Shown here one piece after another: positions 1 to 12,375 of a DNA stretch of 64,000 nt. The notes under the pieces are model-generated. The model had not been told where the DNA came from. It worked only from the letters and a program-made list of their open reading frames with translations, and did not search any database. The position numbers were made by a program, and so were the translations under genes. Location of the stretch: positions 3,560,563 through 3,624,562 of the forward strand of contig CM035356.1 in assembly GCA_020137815.1 (NCBI GenBank), written 5' to 3'. The stretch comes from Hormiphora californensis (lineage: Eukaryota; Ctenophora; Tentaculata; Cydippida; Pleurobrachiidae). The first letter of the stretch is position 1; each line of letters begins with the position of its first letter.

Positions 1-1778
1 TTTCTCTGTGTGCAGAGTTGCGAACTTTTAGATTTGAAAGTTTTATAGTGCCTTGTAAATGATATGTACAGAGAGCTATGTATTAAGTGAGAATGTGTAC
101 ATAATATATGTGAGAGTAGGAGACAAATTGCAGTAATGTATAATAGCTGTTTATTTATGAAAACCGCAAATAACGTTCTTTATATTTTAATCAGACTGCC
201 AGACCGGAAGTTAAAATTTATCGGTTGCACTGGAAGCCGTTGTTTCTCCTTAAACCAAGGCCGTGTATAATTATATGGAATACGGATACTGGTACCACCT
301 GTCAGGCCAATGGTCTGACATAACAGGGTACCACGGTACATTTCGTTGTATACTGTGTTCATATTGCCAGACGCGGTCCAGTTCTGTCGAACTGAGGAAC
401 AAATATAATAAACAGTAAGCACCATGCTGCCATGCTTGCACCGTATAGTGCAGTACACGGCCCGTACACCGACAATTCGGTTCCCAATTCCAATTCACTT
501 TCTAAATTGGTACAAAGTTGTTATCACTTCTGGTCTGCTATGCACCATAATATTTATGGAAACAAAAACGAACATCACGAAGGGCTTCTTTTCGGTTAAA
601 ATTAGAAATGAGAAAAAGTGTCAATAATATTTATTCCGGTGATGATTTAAATTATAAAAACGCACAAAAATCCTCGCAATATAAAAGCTAAAGCTAAAGA
701 TAAAGAAAACTGTCCTAGTTTCCACCTAAAAACGCCCAGAGTGTTCCTTATTCCGCACAAATCGGTTGCACCTACTGCAGCCAGACTTCATAGTTGTAGG
801 GCATACATCCCTCGACAACCACACTTGACCACTATAGTGCACTATAGGGGAACGTTTCCGAACAGATAGGAGACTGATTCACCGTTGTGTGTCCTCCTAA
901 TAGATTCACCAATGATTGAACTCACATCCACAACCTGAACAGATAGGAACTGTTTTTAACGGACTGGATGGAGTCAGTTCCAGGAAAAGAGACGGAGCGG
1001 GGAGCACCCGATGTTGTCATTGTCAGTTTATTCTGTCTAGTTTCCGGGTGGTGTCCGTAGCAGCAGCCACGGCACATGTATACCGTCGGTACACAACTAT
1101 TCGTTGAACGAACTGCCAGTTTGCAATCTCTCCGTCGGTGTCCAGGTCGCCTGTTGTTGTCACTCTCCGTGGTGTTTCGCGCAATATTCTCCAGAAATTG
1201 TGTGCTTTGTATAAGTCAGATGGAGCTGCGCGGACGCTGTGAGTTGCCGGTTTTGCGGCGCGCACCCACGTGCAGAACCCTGGTCGTCTCCAGGCGAGAG
1301 ACTTTGGCGAGGCAATGGCAGCTATCTTCTATCTTTTTTCCCTTTTTTCATTACATTTAAATATAAAACACTGAACACTTCGAGTTTTTTGTTTGCATTT
1401 AAAAAATAATGCAGTTGACATGATGGAGCTTGGGGGATCAATTTTCTTCATGTTTCAGAACATCAACAGATCACTGAACACTCTCTTTCCGGTCTTACTC
1501 CTTTAAAAATTCTCACAGCTTCATCCTCTCTCTCTCGAGAAATCGGGGACGACAATCGTAAGAAAATCAGTTCGCAAAAAGTAAACCAAAACCCTTATAG
1601 TTAAAGAATCTCTGCAATTCTCTTTGGCATTCAAACACCAAAATCATAAACATACGGCAAATTGTCTGACGTTTTTATATAAGCATAGATATTTAATATA
1701 TATATATAAACGAGCGAGTGAGACAGTTTAATTATATATAGTGTGTGTTCAGGTGATTAAAAAAGTCTTGCATCTCAT
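1..1778. other. Intergenic, no gene seen
   Basis: No open frame here has the composition, splice signals or family resemblance of a coding exon. The short open frames between 916 and 1360 overlap each other on both strands and look like chance. The stretch ends at the stop codon of the minus-strand PRPS gene, so positions just below 1779 should be its 3' untranslated region. Confidence 0.6.
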
Positions 1779-4700
1779 CTACAGAGGGATATTTTTTAGA
1801 AGATAGCTGATGCTCTCGCCGTTGTGAGTTCGGCGAATTGCCTCGCCGAGAATGGAGCTTATATCGATAACCTGTTGGGGGAGAGAAAGGGTTCGTCACC
1901 CACACACACATATAATACACGCATGGAGAGAAACAACAACAGGGTCTGTCGGGGTTTGAGGTTGTCAGTTGTGCGGTCTGTCAGTTAGAAAGGGGTCAGT
2001 CGGTTGGAAAGAAGGGCAGATCGAGGGATAGAAAGAAGGGGAAATGAGAAATTGATAAAGGAAGAGGAGGAAGGGGAAATATTCACTTGATAAAGGGAGA
2101 GAAAGAAGGGGAAGTTGAAACTTGATCGAGAAGATGGGAGGTAAAGACATGAAGGAAAATAGAAAGATACGCTTGAATAAACAGTCCTCCACTATAGTAG
2201 AGTCGATAACTACATCGACCTCTCCCAATTGTTCCAGTTTTTGTCACATCAGTTTGGAGCCTCGACACGACCTCTAAACAGGTGTTACTTTTTCACAAAC
2301 TGTTTTCATCTTGGTGTAATCAGCAGTTGAAATGTTGTTGATCATAACAAAAACCTGACTAAATTTTTTCAACTTGGGGTAAAACCATGGGTGTCAAAAG
2401 TTAGCTCTAGGTCCCCTGAGTAACCATCCGGAGACTCCAAGAGATATTTCAAGCCGTTCTCCTGTAATCATTAATCCCGGTAGAGCACATATTTGAGTAT
2501 GGACGTACGTGCAATTGCCTACAACCTCAACTTTAATGTATAACGTTAATGTGCGTCTCTCTCTTTTCTCCCCCTTCAGAAAGAGTTATCTCGCGCGGCG
2601 CAACCGCACGTGCGGTTTTTCCAGAGAGAGTGAGAGACATACAATAACATGTAAACAGCCTGCCAGCGCTCACGTACGTCCGCATTGTATTTTTTTCTCC
2701 ACCGGGATTAGTGATTACGGGAGAACGGCTTGAAATATCTCTTAGAGTCTCCGGATGGTTACTCAGGGGACCTAGAGCTAACTTTTGACACCCATGGTTT
2801 TACCCCAAGTTGAAAAAATTTAGTCAGGTTTTTGTTATGATCAGCAACATTTCAACTGCTGATTACACCAAGATGAAAACAGTTTGTGAAAAAGTAACAC
2901 CTGTTTAGAGGTCGTGTCGAGGCTCCAAACAGATGTGACAAAAACTGGAACAATTGGGAGAGGTCGATGTAGTTATCGACTCTACTACTACTCAGTTTCC
3001 CCTGTTGAAGTTCACAGAAAAGCAAACAAGACCACCCACGTCCCCTAATGTTATCATATTCTCCTAAATCTAAACAAGACCACCAACCCCGATCTCAATT
3101 ATACTCAAGTCACGAACTTCCAAGTCACGAACTTCCAATATCTTTTCTATCGAGTATGACGGAACAGTGGTGGCTGGTGCTTCGTCATATTGGCCGCCAG
3201 CACAGCCCAAAGCACAAAATTGTGGACAACACTTTGGGTGACGGTTTATGCGTGCAGCCAATATGACGGAGCACCACTGTAATACTTTTACTTTTAAACT
3301 TTTATTTGTGTCATGTTTTTAACAGTTGAGTAAGACTGTTTCTGAAACATTCGATGCAATACGTAACTTATCCTATTTTTACGATTTAATGCGTGACGTC
3401 TGTCTTATGATTTATCTGTCTCTATTCTCATTTCTCTCTCTACCCTCGGCATCCCTCTTGTCAAGCAATGCAATATATGTCCCCTCCCCCTTATTAACAT
3501 TTCCCCAGCAATAAACCATTCTTTTTCTCTCGTATCATATCCCTTTTCTTTTCCATTTCGGCACTCTTTTCTCGCTCTTTCTATGTTACTCTCTCCTCGC
3601 AAGCAAGCAGTGTATTGGAACAAGGCCACTAGATAATCATGTGACCAACTGAGTCCTGAGACCACTTCTACACTTCTCCACTTCTCCAATGGCCTTATTT
3701 TCTCTCCTAAGTATATCTTCTCTCTGTCAAAAAAGCTTGGTTACGAAGTTACCCCTTGCCAGCGCGCGCGAAGGTCGCCCGGCTAAACAGAGTGTGAGGT
3801 GTCTTCGATACCAACAAAAAAGCAGGATTCCACTTGATAAAGGAGAAAAGACGCCCCTTATCTCTCCACTCCTTCTCAAATTTCTCCGTTTCCCGGGTCA
3901 CATTTGCTATGTGCAAAGTCCTTCTCTCCCATTTCTCACGTCCCCTATTTCTCTCTCCCATTTCTCAAGTCCCCTATTTCTCTCCTCACTTCTTGCATAT
4001 ATATGTTATCGTACTGCAATGCACTGATAAAAATGTGCTAGCTGCAGGTTTACATAATGTGATTGTCGAGAGAAAGAGGGAAGTAAGTGAGAGACAAGCA
4101 TCGAAATATAGAAAGTGAGAAAGAAAAATAATGATAGAGAACCAGAGAGAGAAAGAGGGAGAGAACCAGAGAGAGAGAAAGAGGGAGAGAAAGAGGGAGA
4201 GAACCAGAGAGAGAACCAGAGAGAGAAAGAGGGAGAGAAGAAAAGAAGAGAAGAAGAAGGTGTAGGGGATCCTCTCATCTGATCTTCGGACCTGGATTTT
4301 AGGACACCGTGCGATCTTTTCGTGCTGAGGTATCGTATTGCTGACAACGATCGCCTCAATACAGCTCTCCATCAACCTGCGAGGAAAGAGGTGGTTAGTT
4401 GAGAACAGTGATTTAGAAGAAAGAGGTGGTTAGTTGAGAACAGTGATTTAGGGTGAGCGATTTTGCCTTGTTCGACCCTCCCTCCCCGCACCGGTTTGAC
4501 CAAATCAAGAGAAATTGACAAATGACAAGCTACTTCTGCTAGATTATATTGTGTCCCATTCTCTAAATCAAAAACAAATAAATAGTAAATGGTACGCATT
4601 ATTCTCGCCCTTACCCGACCTCAGCCGCCCGACCACAGACCTTAATATGATAAGGGGGGATGACACGTGACAGTCACGAGCAACCGTCGGTAGCCTACCG

Positions 4701-7700
4701 ACAGACACGATTAATATTGAATATTATATGCACGGAGAGAGAGCAGCAGGTAATGGTATGGAGAAGATAGAGTGAAGGTGAGAATATGAAAAAGACCCCA
4801 CAAAATGTCCCTCTTTTCCTTCAAGTTTTCCCAGGCCACAATCCCCACTACCCTCCTCTCCCCTACAACCCACAATGGCGATTGTCTATTACAAAACCTA
4901 ATTATCCTAGACCGGGGTAGTCCCAATCCTATCCGATTTCCTCCCACTATGTCCCTTCCAAGATACTGTAACGGGAGAAAGATTGGATTTAGAAGGACTT
5001 TCAGCTGTATTATAGGAAAAGTCCTCCTGTATCCAATCATTCTCCCATAACAGGTGGCATTCGATTCTGAGTTTCGCAACATTGAGATGTGTTCTTATTG
5101 TGAGTTTTAAAATCACACCCCAGTTTAATTCTTGTCAATACTTTTCAGTCCTCGGAATTACCTATTGAGTATTGACAACTAGGCCAGTCATATGATGTCG
5201 GATGTAGATCAAAATTCACCATAAAAGTTGTAAATCTAATTCCACTTCTAAGGAACTCTAATAGGTCCCTAGAATCACCAAAAAAATCCTTCGCGATTTT
5301 CGCGGTGAAGAACTTAGGTTTTTGGGCCACGCCCTTTTACCTATATTTTTAGCCTGCTTTGTAAAATGTAACATGGCTTAGGAACGGAGTAGAGACAAAA
5401 CTGAGGGCACTAAAGTGATCAGCGTCCTCGCATTAGTGGGGGTAGACACCGAAATTAAGTCTCTATCTCATCTGGTTAATTAGATAATTAGATAATTAGC
5501 TTTGCGCATAACCGTTTTTGAGCTATATGGCTATAGCCACTTAGGAATGGTTTAGAGACTTTTCACGGGTGCCATTTTGTAGGCAATGTCCAAGTTATGG
5601 GGGGTCGACGTCGGACTTTTAAGCTCTGTTTCCAACCGTTTAGCCGTTATTTGGCTCTAAAGGTGCTTAAAATCGGGCTTTTTACCGTTTTTTGCCCATT
5701 TTGGGCACCTTTAAAGCCAAATAACGGCTAAACGGTTGGAAATAGAGCTTAAAAGTCCGACGTCGACCCCCCATAAATTGGCCATTGCCTACAAAATGGC
5801 ACCAGTGAAAAGTCTCTTAACCATTCCTAAGTGGCTATAGCCATATAGCCCAAAAACGGTTATGTGCAAAGCTAATTATCTAATTATCTAATTAACCAGA
5901 TGAGATAGAGACTCAATTCCGGTACCTGCCCCCACTAATTCGAGGACGCTGATCACTTTGGTGCCCTCGATTTCATCTCTACTCGTTTCCTAAGATGGTT
6001 TTTACCATATAGCCACAAAACGGTTATGTGCGCATCTAATTATCCAATTATCTAATGAACCTGAAAAGATAGAGACTTAATTTCGGTGTCTACCCCCACT
6101 AATGCGAGGACGCTGATCACTTTAGTGCCCTCAGTTTTGTCTCTACTCCGTTCCTAAGCCATGTTACGTCTTACAAAACAGGCTAAAAACATAGGTAAAA
6201 GGGCGTGGCCCAAAAACCTAAGTTCTTCACCTCGAAATTCGCGAAGGATTTTTTTGGTGATTCTAGGGACCTATTAGAGTACCCTAGAAGTGGAATTAGA
6301 TTTACAACTTTTATGGTGAGAAAAAAACGTCATATGACTGGCCTAAACCCCAAATAATTACCTATTGAGTGCTGGACCACTAAACACACCATGAGTCATT
6401 ACAGCGTAGACGCACTTGGCCCCTGCTTCTCTTAACCTGGAGAGGTATCACGTGTTAACCTGTATCACGTGACAGTATTTAAAGTCATGTTGTTATAGTC
6501 ACGTGTTATAATGTGAACATGGCCACAAAAATGGAAAAAGCTGTACGTGAGGAGAGTAATGATTTAGCGTTATGTTTGCTTGTCATGTTCCAGAGACAAG
6601 GTGTCAAGTAGAGTTGGAGGTGGGGCTCTGTAGGAAATCTGGTGACTAGAATAAAATCTCTCGACGAACAGATCTGTACCTATACGACAATTTGCCTTGC
6701 TCGACCCTTTTTTTAAAACGAAGTAAAATGGGTTTGAACAAGACGAACAGACAATGTGTTAAACTTACTTCTCTGCTGCTTTAACTACAGTCCCACAGGT
6801 ATCAGCCATGTCATCAACAATAATGGCAGTCCTATTGGTAACATCTCCCACCAGTGTCATTCTCTCTACCTCGTTCGCAATGGCTCTCTGGGGGGGGGGA
6901 AGAGTGGGATGTTAGGAGAGAATGATAGCGGGGGGGGGGAGAGGGGGATGTTAAGAGAGAATAATAACTCTCTGGGGAAAGAGAGGGATGTTAGGACTTA
7001 GGAGATCATAATAGCTCTCTGGGGGAGGGGGAGGGGGATGTTAGGAGAGAATGGTAGCTGGATTCAGCGCAGCAGAAGAATAAGAAGGATAGTTTATAAC
7101 TTTTCTGGCCGAAATTCTCAAGCTAATAACTTGGGAAGCTACAATAGGACGTGCTATTAAAGTGTTAACATCTGCTGCACTATTATACAAGCAGACTTCT
7201 GAGGAACAGATGCAAATAGAGATAGTTCTAGTGCTAATATATATTTTCGTAGAAGGACAGAGTGTGATAATGTACAAGCCTTTATTTACCACTGTTTACA
7301 TTTTATACATGCCTGCTACAGCTGCATCCGGCATTTCAGTGACACTTTTCATCAGACAGAGAGGGAGGGATAGAGAAATGGAGAGAGAGGGATAGAGAAA
7401 TGAAGAGAGAGGGATAGAGAAATGGAGAGAGAGGGATAGAGAAATGGAGGGCTAGAGAGATGGATAGAGAAATGGAGAGAGATGGATAGAGAAATGGAGA
7501 GAGAGAGGGATAGAGAAATGGAGGGCTAGAGAGATGGATAGAGAAATGGAGAGAGATGGATAGAGAAATGGAGAGAGAGGGATAGAGAAATGGAGGGCTA
7601 GAGAAACGTGCCGTGTAAATTGTGTTTTAAAACCAACGCCCAGCTTAGCTGAACATAGCGTGACCGCTTATGATATAATGAATGAAACATAAAGCGATGG

Positions 7701-10700
7701 GAGAGAGAAAGAGAGAGAAAGAGAGAAAGAAAAAAGAGAGAGAAAGGGAGAGTAAGTATTGGAATTCAGTTCCGGAAATGAACAAAGTTTTTGAAAATAT
7801 TCTGCATCGCTCTTTATGTTTATTTTGCGAGGAATATTTTAGACGTCATGATATATTTCGCCGTACGTAAGAGCGTCGAGCGCTATATAAACATTGTGTT
7901 TAAACCTCATGTTTGAGTAACACGTGCAATAAACGTGAAACTTAGTGAACAAACAGACGGACGAACATACAGTGAACAATTTCATTAACATTCGGCTGGT
8001 CAATTTATTACTTCAGAGTTCAGTTGACCAGATTATATTTCGTGTTTATCAGAGAAAGTCTAATACACATGGATGAGGTATAAGGAGAAGGACATTATGT
8101 CCTGGGCAGAGAGATAAAGAGCACATGATGTGGTCTGTATTTTCAAGGACTGTGACCTGCGTGTTAGCAAATATGGACTTTTGCCAAGAAACATAAATTT
8201 GGAGTAGCAGAGAGAAAGCGATGGAAAGAGAGAGAATAAGAAAGCTGGAGACAGAGACGCATGGAAAGGAGTAAATGACCTCTTTTTCCGCCGGATATAG
8301 CGACAACAAATTGGATGTGAGCTGATGTAAGCCTCCTAAATGTCCAATATCGGCGTATTGCCCCTACTGTCTTCTGACACGCTTCCTTCTTGCCCCCCCC
8401 CCCCAAATCGAATGAAGTGTGACAGAAAAGATAACACTTCTCAGCACACGTACATAGAAAACAGGCCAGACTTCAAATATATTCTGACAGTTCAACGTTC
8501 CTACGACCTCTAGTTGACGTCAGAGGGAATAATTAAGGGTACACCTCGGCAAAATTTTTGTCGAGTGCCCGCTTAGCTCTCCATATGGGGTTGTAGGGCA
8601 TACCAAGCCGACCTCAAATATGCAATTTTAGCCCTTAACTCGAATTCATATTTTTGCTACAGCCCCTCAAAGTTTGACCCTAAAAACCGGTTTTTAAGGT
8701 CCCTAAATTTTATTTTTAGGGCTAGAAAGCTGAAAATTTAGGGATTCATAGAGGATACCAAGGTGTATAGCTCAAACAGAAATTTTTTGAAATGGAGCTC
8801 AATTTTTTGTCTGAGACTATTTTACTTTTTTTGACTTTGAGGCCATATTTGGACATGTTCCTATGGACCGTTAAGGCTAAAAATTGGATATTTGGTGCTC
8901 CTAACAATTGTCAAAGTAGCCACAAATTTTCAGGAGGTCCGAATTTGAAATGTGGCCTACAGGTTTCTTTTTGTAAAGCACATATTTTAGGAAAACTTAA
9001 AATGGCTATATCTCAAAAACGGTAGGTCCTAGCGATCTAATTTCGTGCTAAATCGATTCAGCGGGTCCGATTTTGGGGGGGTCGTCTCTTAGACATTTTG
9101 CTCTAAGTCTAACCGTTTTTTCAGAAATCGTATTTTAAGGTTTGTACATGTTTAGCAGAAATAGGTAAGATTAGCTCTAGCTAGAAGCATTTCTGCTAAA
9201 CATGTACAAACCTTAAAATACGATTTCTGAAAAAACGGTTAGACTTAGAGCAAAATGTCTAAGAGACGACCCCCCCAAAATCGGACCCACTGAATCGATT
9301 TAGCACGAAATTAGATCGCTAGGACCTACCGTTTTTGAGATATAGCCATTTTAAGTTTTCCTAAAATATGTGCTTTACAAAAAGAAACCTGTAGGCCACA
9401 TTTCAAATTCGGACCTCCTGAAAATTTGTGGCTACTTTGACAATTGTTAGGAGCACCAAATATCCAATTTTTAGCCTTAACGGTCCATAGGAACATGTCC
9501 AAATATGGCCTCAAAGTCAAAAAAAGTAAAATAGTCTCAGACAAAAAATTGAGCTCCATTTCAAAAAATTTCTGTTTGAGCTATACACCTTGGTATCCTC
9601 TATGAATCCCTAAATTTTCAGCTTTCTAGCCCTAAAAATAAAATTTAGGGACCTTAAAAACCGGTTTTTAGGGTCAAACTTTGAGGGGCTGTAGCAAAAA
9701 TATGAATTCGAGTTAAGGGCTAAAATTGCATATTTGAGGTCGGCTTGGTATGCCCTACAACCCCATATGGAGAGCTAAGCGGGCACTCGACAAAAATTTT
9801 GCCGAGGTGTACCCTTAAATGGAAAAGAGGGAGTGATAAAGATGGAAGGAGAAAAAGAGGAGTTGAGAAGTTCTCAACTCCTCTTTTGGAGAACGAAATA
9901 TAATGCTGAATAATGTTATGATTTAGGCTAACGATTATAGGCGATTAAAATTCCCCCAAGGGGACAGTACGTGTCCTATTCTCAGGCTAAATAACATGAT
10001 TCGATTTGTGGAATATAAGACCACCAAGGGCCTAGGTATGTTAAAACCGCATGATAAAGGACATGATAATAACACAAACCTCTTTATGGATCAGGGCAAA
10101 GTTGACGTTTAACCGATCAGCAATGGAGACGACCCTCTTAGCGCCACCCGCATCTGGTGAGACAATCGTGCAATCTCTCCAGTTCTGAAAAGAGGGATTT
10201 ATAGTTAGGGAGGGAAGAGGGAAGAGGGCAATTAGTGTCTCTGGTCTCATTATGAATAGAGGGGCGACTGTTTAGACGTGTCATAGTCTGTAGTAAGGTA
10301 GAAATGAGTATTTACCTAGTGTATCAAAATATTATCCTTCAACCTAGCACCTTCCGGGAGAGAGGAGAGAAATGTTACGACGTATACGTACGTCAGAGAG
10401 CACGACAAAGATAGAAAAATAACTGTGATTTAGAATATAATCTTGTTCAAATTGACCTAAGAAGTACACAAACAATTCACAGGTTTCCAGGAAACCGTTC
10501 TTTATTTATTTCGCACTTCCTCTTCTTCTGAATTTTTCTCTTCATCTCACTCTCTAAAAAGTATTCCAGAATAAAGTCTATATTTAGTTTTTCTCTCTCT
10601 CTCAACTTCATTGGTCTGGTTAAGTTCAAAATAGTTTAGACATGACCTCTAGGAGCAAAGGAGTGCATCACTCTCACGAGTAAAATTTAGTTGTAGGTAG

Positions 10701-11687
10701 TCGGCCTCTGAACCTACAAGACATTAACAGAGAAAGAAATGTATGTTGTAGAGACAACGCTCTCTACAGCAGTAATACCCTAATACCCCTAAGATACATC
10801 AGGCGAGTGGCTAATTCTACATTTCCTTATGCCTCATACTACACTCAGTCTCCTTCTCACTGACAAATTTGGAAAATATTCAAATCAGCCACCAGAATAC
10901 AATCGCTAACATCATAACTCAGACCCAATTTCATCAAGATCGTATGAATTAACTAAGGTTATACCTGAATATTTTCCTTGATCCATTTCAGGACGGCGGG
11001 CTCTGCGTACAGGTTGTCTACTGGGATATCAAAGAATCCCTGGATCTGTGAGGCATGCAGGTCCATCGTAATGATGTGGTCTGCACCCGCTACTGACAGC
11101 ATGTTAGCTACCAACTTGGCAGAGATAGGAGCACGGCTCTGGAAGGAGAGTTTGTTAGATACAGAAATAAATCTCTTGGGGATGTGGCTTCCCTTCAAAA
11201 GACAAGAAAATGTACAAATGGCTTCGGCAGTGTGTTGGTGAACGCTATTGAGCACATCTCGTAACACTAGGGAACTAACCTTGTCCTTTTTGTCTTGTCG
11301 AGCGTAGGGATAACAGGGAATAACAGCGGTGACTCTCTCGGCGCTGGCAATCTTGCAGGCGTGTATCATGATTAACAGTTCCATCAGATGATCATTCACT
11401 TCACCACAACCTGAATATGATGCTGGAAATGGCCATCAACATTCACACCTTCACACGCTCACCCATTCACTAACTGCAGGCGGACTCACCACACACATTT
11501 GGTATTTCTTACCGGACTGTAGGATATAAACATCTTCTCCTCGGACACTCTCCCCAATCTCAACACATGTTTCTTGGTTAGCAAACTTTTTAAGCACCAC
11601 CTTGCTTGGCTCTGTTCCAAGGCGCTGAGCGATCCTTTGGGCCAGCTCTGGGTGGGAGTTGCCAGCGAAGATCTTGATATTAGGCAT
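1779..11687 (-). CDS. PRPS: Ribose-phosphate pyrophosphokinase, 8 exons
   Basis: Makes PRPP from ribose 5-phosphate and ATP, the entry step to purine, pyrimidine and NAD synthesis in the cytosol. Coding exons read on the minus strand: 11513-11687, 11280-11410, 10965-11138, 10080-10184, 6769-6887, 6362-6436, 4292-4376, 1779-1871. They total 957 nt, or 318 codons plus stop, the usual animal PRPS length, and every phase closes. The start MPNIKIF matches the family N-terminus. Visible motifs are the ATP-site stretch [19 protein letters not shown], the signature [17 protein letters not shown], the PRPP loop [10 protein letters not shown], and the C-terminus [16 protein letters not shown]. Exon 7 uses a weak-looking donor (GTCCGA). 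Introns 4, 6 and 7 are swollen by palindromic elements, so the gene spans 9.9 kb. The exon 6 donor lies inside a 15-bp direct repeat flanking one of these elements. Function is secure from the family; regulation cannot be read. Confidence 0.96.
2197..2985. mobile_element. Inverted-repeat element with TA borders, PRPS intron 7
   Basis: Arms 2197-2481 and 2701-2985 are both 285 bp and near-perfect reverse complements, separated by 219 bp. Each outer end begins GTAGAGTCGATAAC when read inward and is flanked by TA, as in a Tc1/mariner-type target duplication. No transposase is encoded. The family is not recognised. Confidence 0.75.
3165..3280. mobile_element. Small hairpin MITE, PRPS intron 7
   Basis: The ends read CAGTGGTGGCTGGTGCTTCG and, inverted, CAGTGGTGCTCCGTCATATT. 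Both continue into CATATTGGC. The right end is followed by TA. It is about 116 bp and noncoding, with a 4-bp difference between arms. Confidence 0.6.
4137..4260. repeat. GA-rich low-complexity run
   Basis: Repeated GAGAGAAAGAGGGAGAGAACCA-type words lie just beyond the PRPS exon 7 donor. On the minus strand this is a long pyrimidine/purine tract inside intron 7. It produces spurious Ser/Leu-rich open frames. Confidence 0.85.
5156..5170. repeat. Target-site-like repeat, distal copy
   Basis: The sequence AATTACCTATTGAGT is identical to 6356-6370. On the minus strand it reads ACTCAATAG followed by GTAATT, so it is a second, potentially usable 5' splice site for PRPS exon 6. Confidence 0.8.
5171..6355. 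mobile_element. Foldback element inserted at PRPS intron 6 splice donor
   Basis: A 1.19-kb inverted repeat. Both ends carry TAGGCCAGTCATATGA about 10 bp in, and the arms meet near 5690. The right arm contains an internal direct duplication: the block around 5805-6000 is repeated, diverged, at 6010-6150, so the arms are unequal. It is flanked by a 15-bp direct repeat AATTACCTATTGAGT at 5156-5170 and 6356-6370. The right copy contains the PRPS exon 6 end and its GT donor. No transposase is seen. Confidence 0.8.
6691..6745. mobile_element. Mini-hairpin MITE, copy 1
   Basis: A roughly 55-bp element with ends TTTGCCTTGCTCGACCC and GGGTTTGAACAAGAC. Related copies lie at 45762-45815 and 48571-48622, so this is a dispersed family. 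It sits 24 bp beyond the PRPS exon 5 donor. Confidence 0.6.
7345..7603. repeat. Tandem GATAGAGAAATGGAGA repeat
   Basis: Imperfect tandem copies of GAGAGGGATAGAGAAATGGA occur, with a higher-order period of about 75 bp marked by the word GAGGGCTAGAGAGATGG. The repeat is within PRPS intron 4. Confidence 0.85.
8537..9814. mobile_element. 1.28-kb near-perfect palindrome with TTAA borders
   Basis: Arms of 626 bp (8537-9162 and 9189-9814) are almost identical reverse complements around a 26-bp spacer at 9163-9188. Each end reads GGGTACACCTCGGC inward and is bordered by TTAA (8533-8536 and 9815-9818), the target duplication typical of piggyBac-type elements. The same 77-residue open frame appears once on each strand, a by-product of symmetry. 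It lies in PRPS intron 4. Confidence 0.85.
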
Positions 11688-12157
11688 CCTGCGGCTTAAC
11701 TAGAGGGATCAAGTGAGTAAAGTGGAATCACACCCACTGGAAACTCAGCTAGAACAAATTCAGAACTAATGGGTTTAGGAAGATAGTGCCATGCAGTAGA
11801 TAATGGCTGACCAACAAGACAGAGAGAGAGATTATAACAGTGATCATTCGAACAGCAGAGGTCCCGAGGCTGTGGCCTGTGGTCCGTGGATCGGGCCGTG
11901 GAGGCGTTGCAAGAGGTTAGAGGACAAAAGTCGCGTTTTTCAGGAGCTTTTTCGAAAGAAAAAAACTTCTGCTGAAAATAAAAAAGAGAAATTATTCCAA
12001 GTTTATGTTTTCAAGTAAATTGCGAAGCATTATTTGTAGCGCGCGAATAATTTTATGTTTACGCTGCATTACATCTTCAAAATGTCTGTTTTTGAATTTG
12101 TTTGCACTCCGCAAACGTCTCCGACCACATTTGGTTTAAACCGGTTTCTTCTGAAAT

Positions 12158-12255
12158 GTTTGGTTACACGCTCTGGTTACACGTTTTGGTTACACTTTTT
12201 GGTTGCACGTTTTGGTTACACTTTTTTGTTACACTTTTTGGTTACACTGCACTTG
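12158..12255 (+). repeat. TTTTGGTTACAC short tandem repeat
   Basis: About seven imperfect copies of a 12-18 bp unit built on TGGTTACAC lie between the PRPS start and the next palindrome. Confidence 0.7.
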
Positions 12256-12375
12256 CACTTTTAGGTTTTACTTCTCACCCCGATAGGGATCCCTAAAAAA
12301 GTTCAGTATTTACACAGTCTTTACACAGTCATCCCTATGCTGAACTTTTCAGTTTCAACTTTCAAGTCCTTTGTA

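Noticed and set aside
8792-9559. Two identical 77-residue open frames, one per strand
   Set aside because: They are the two arms of one palindrome. The peptide has no recognisable domain, start context or splice support.
11803-12018. 71-residue frame upstream of PRPS, divergent, as a gene
   Set aside because: Charged low-complexity sequence with no partner exon and no resemblance. It is within 120 bp of the PRPS start and could be promoter or noncoding.
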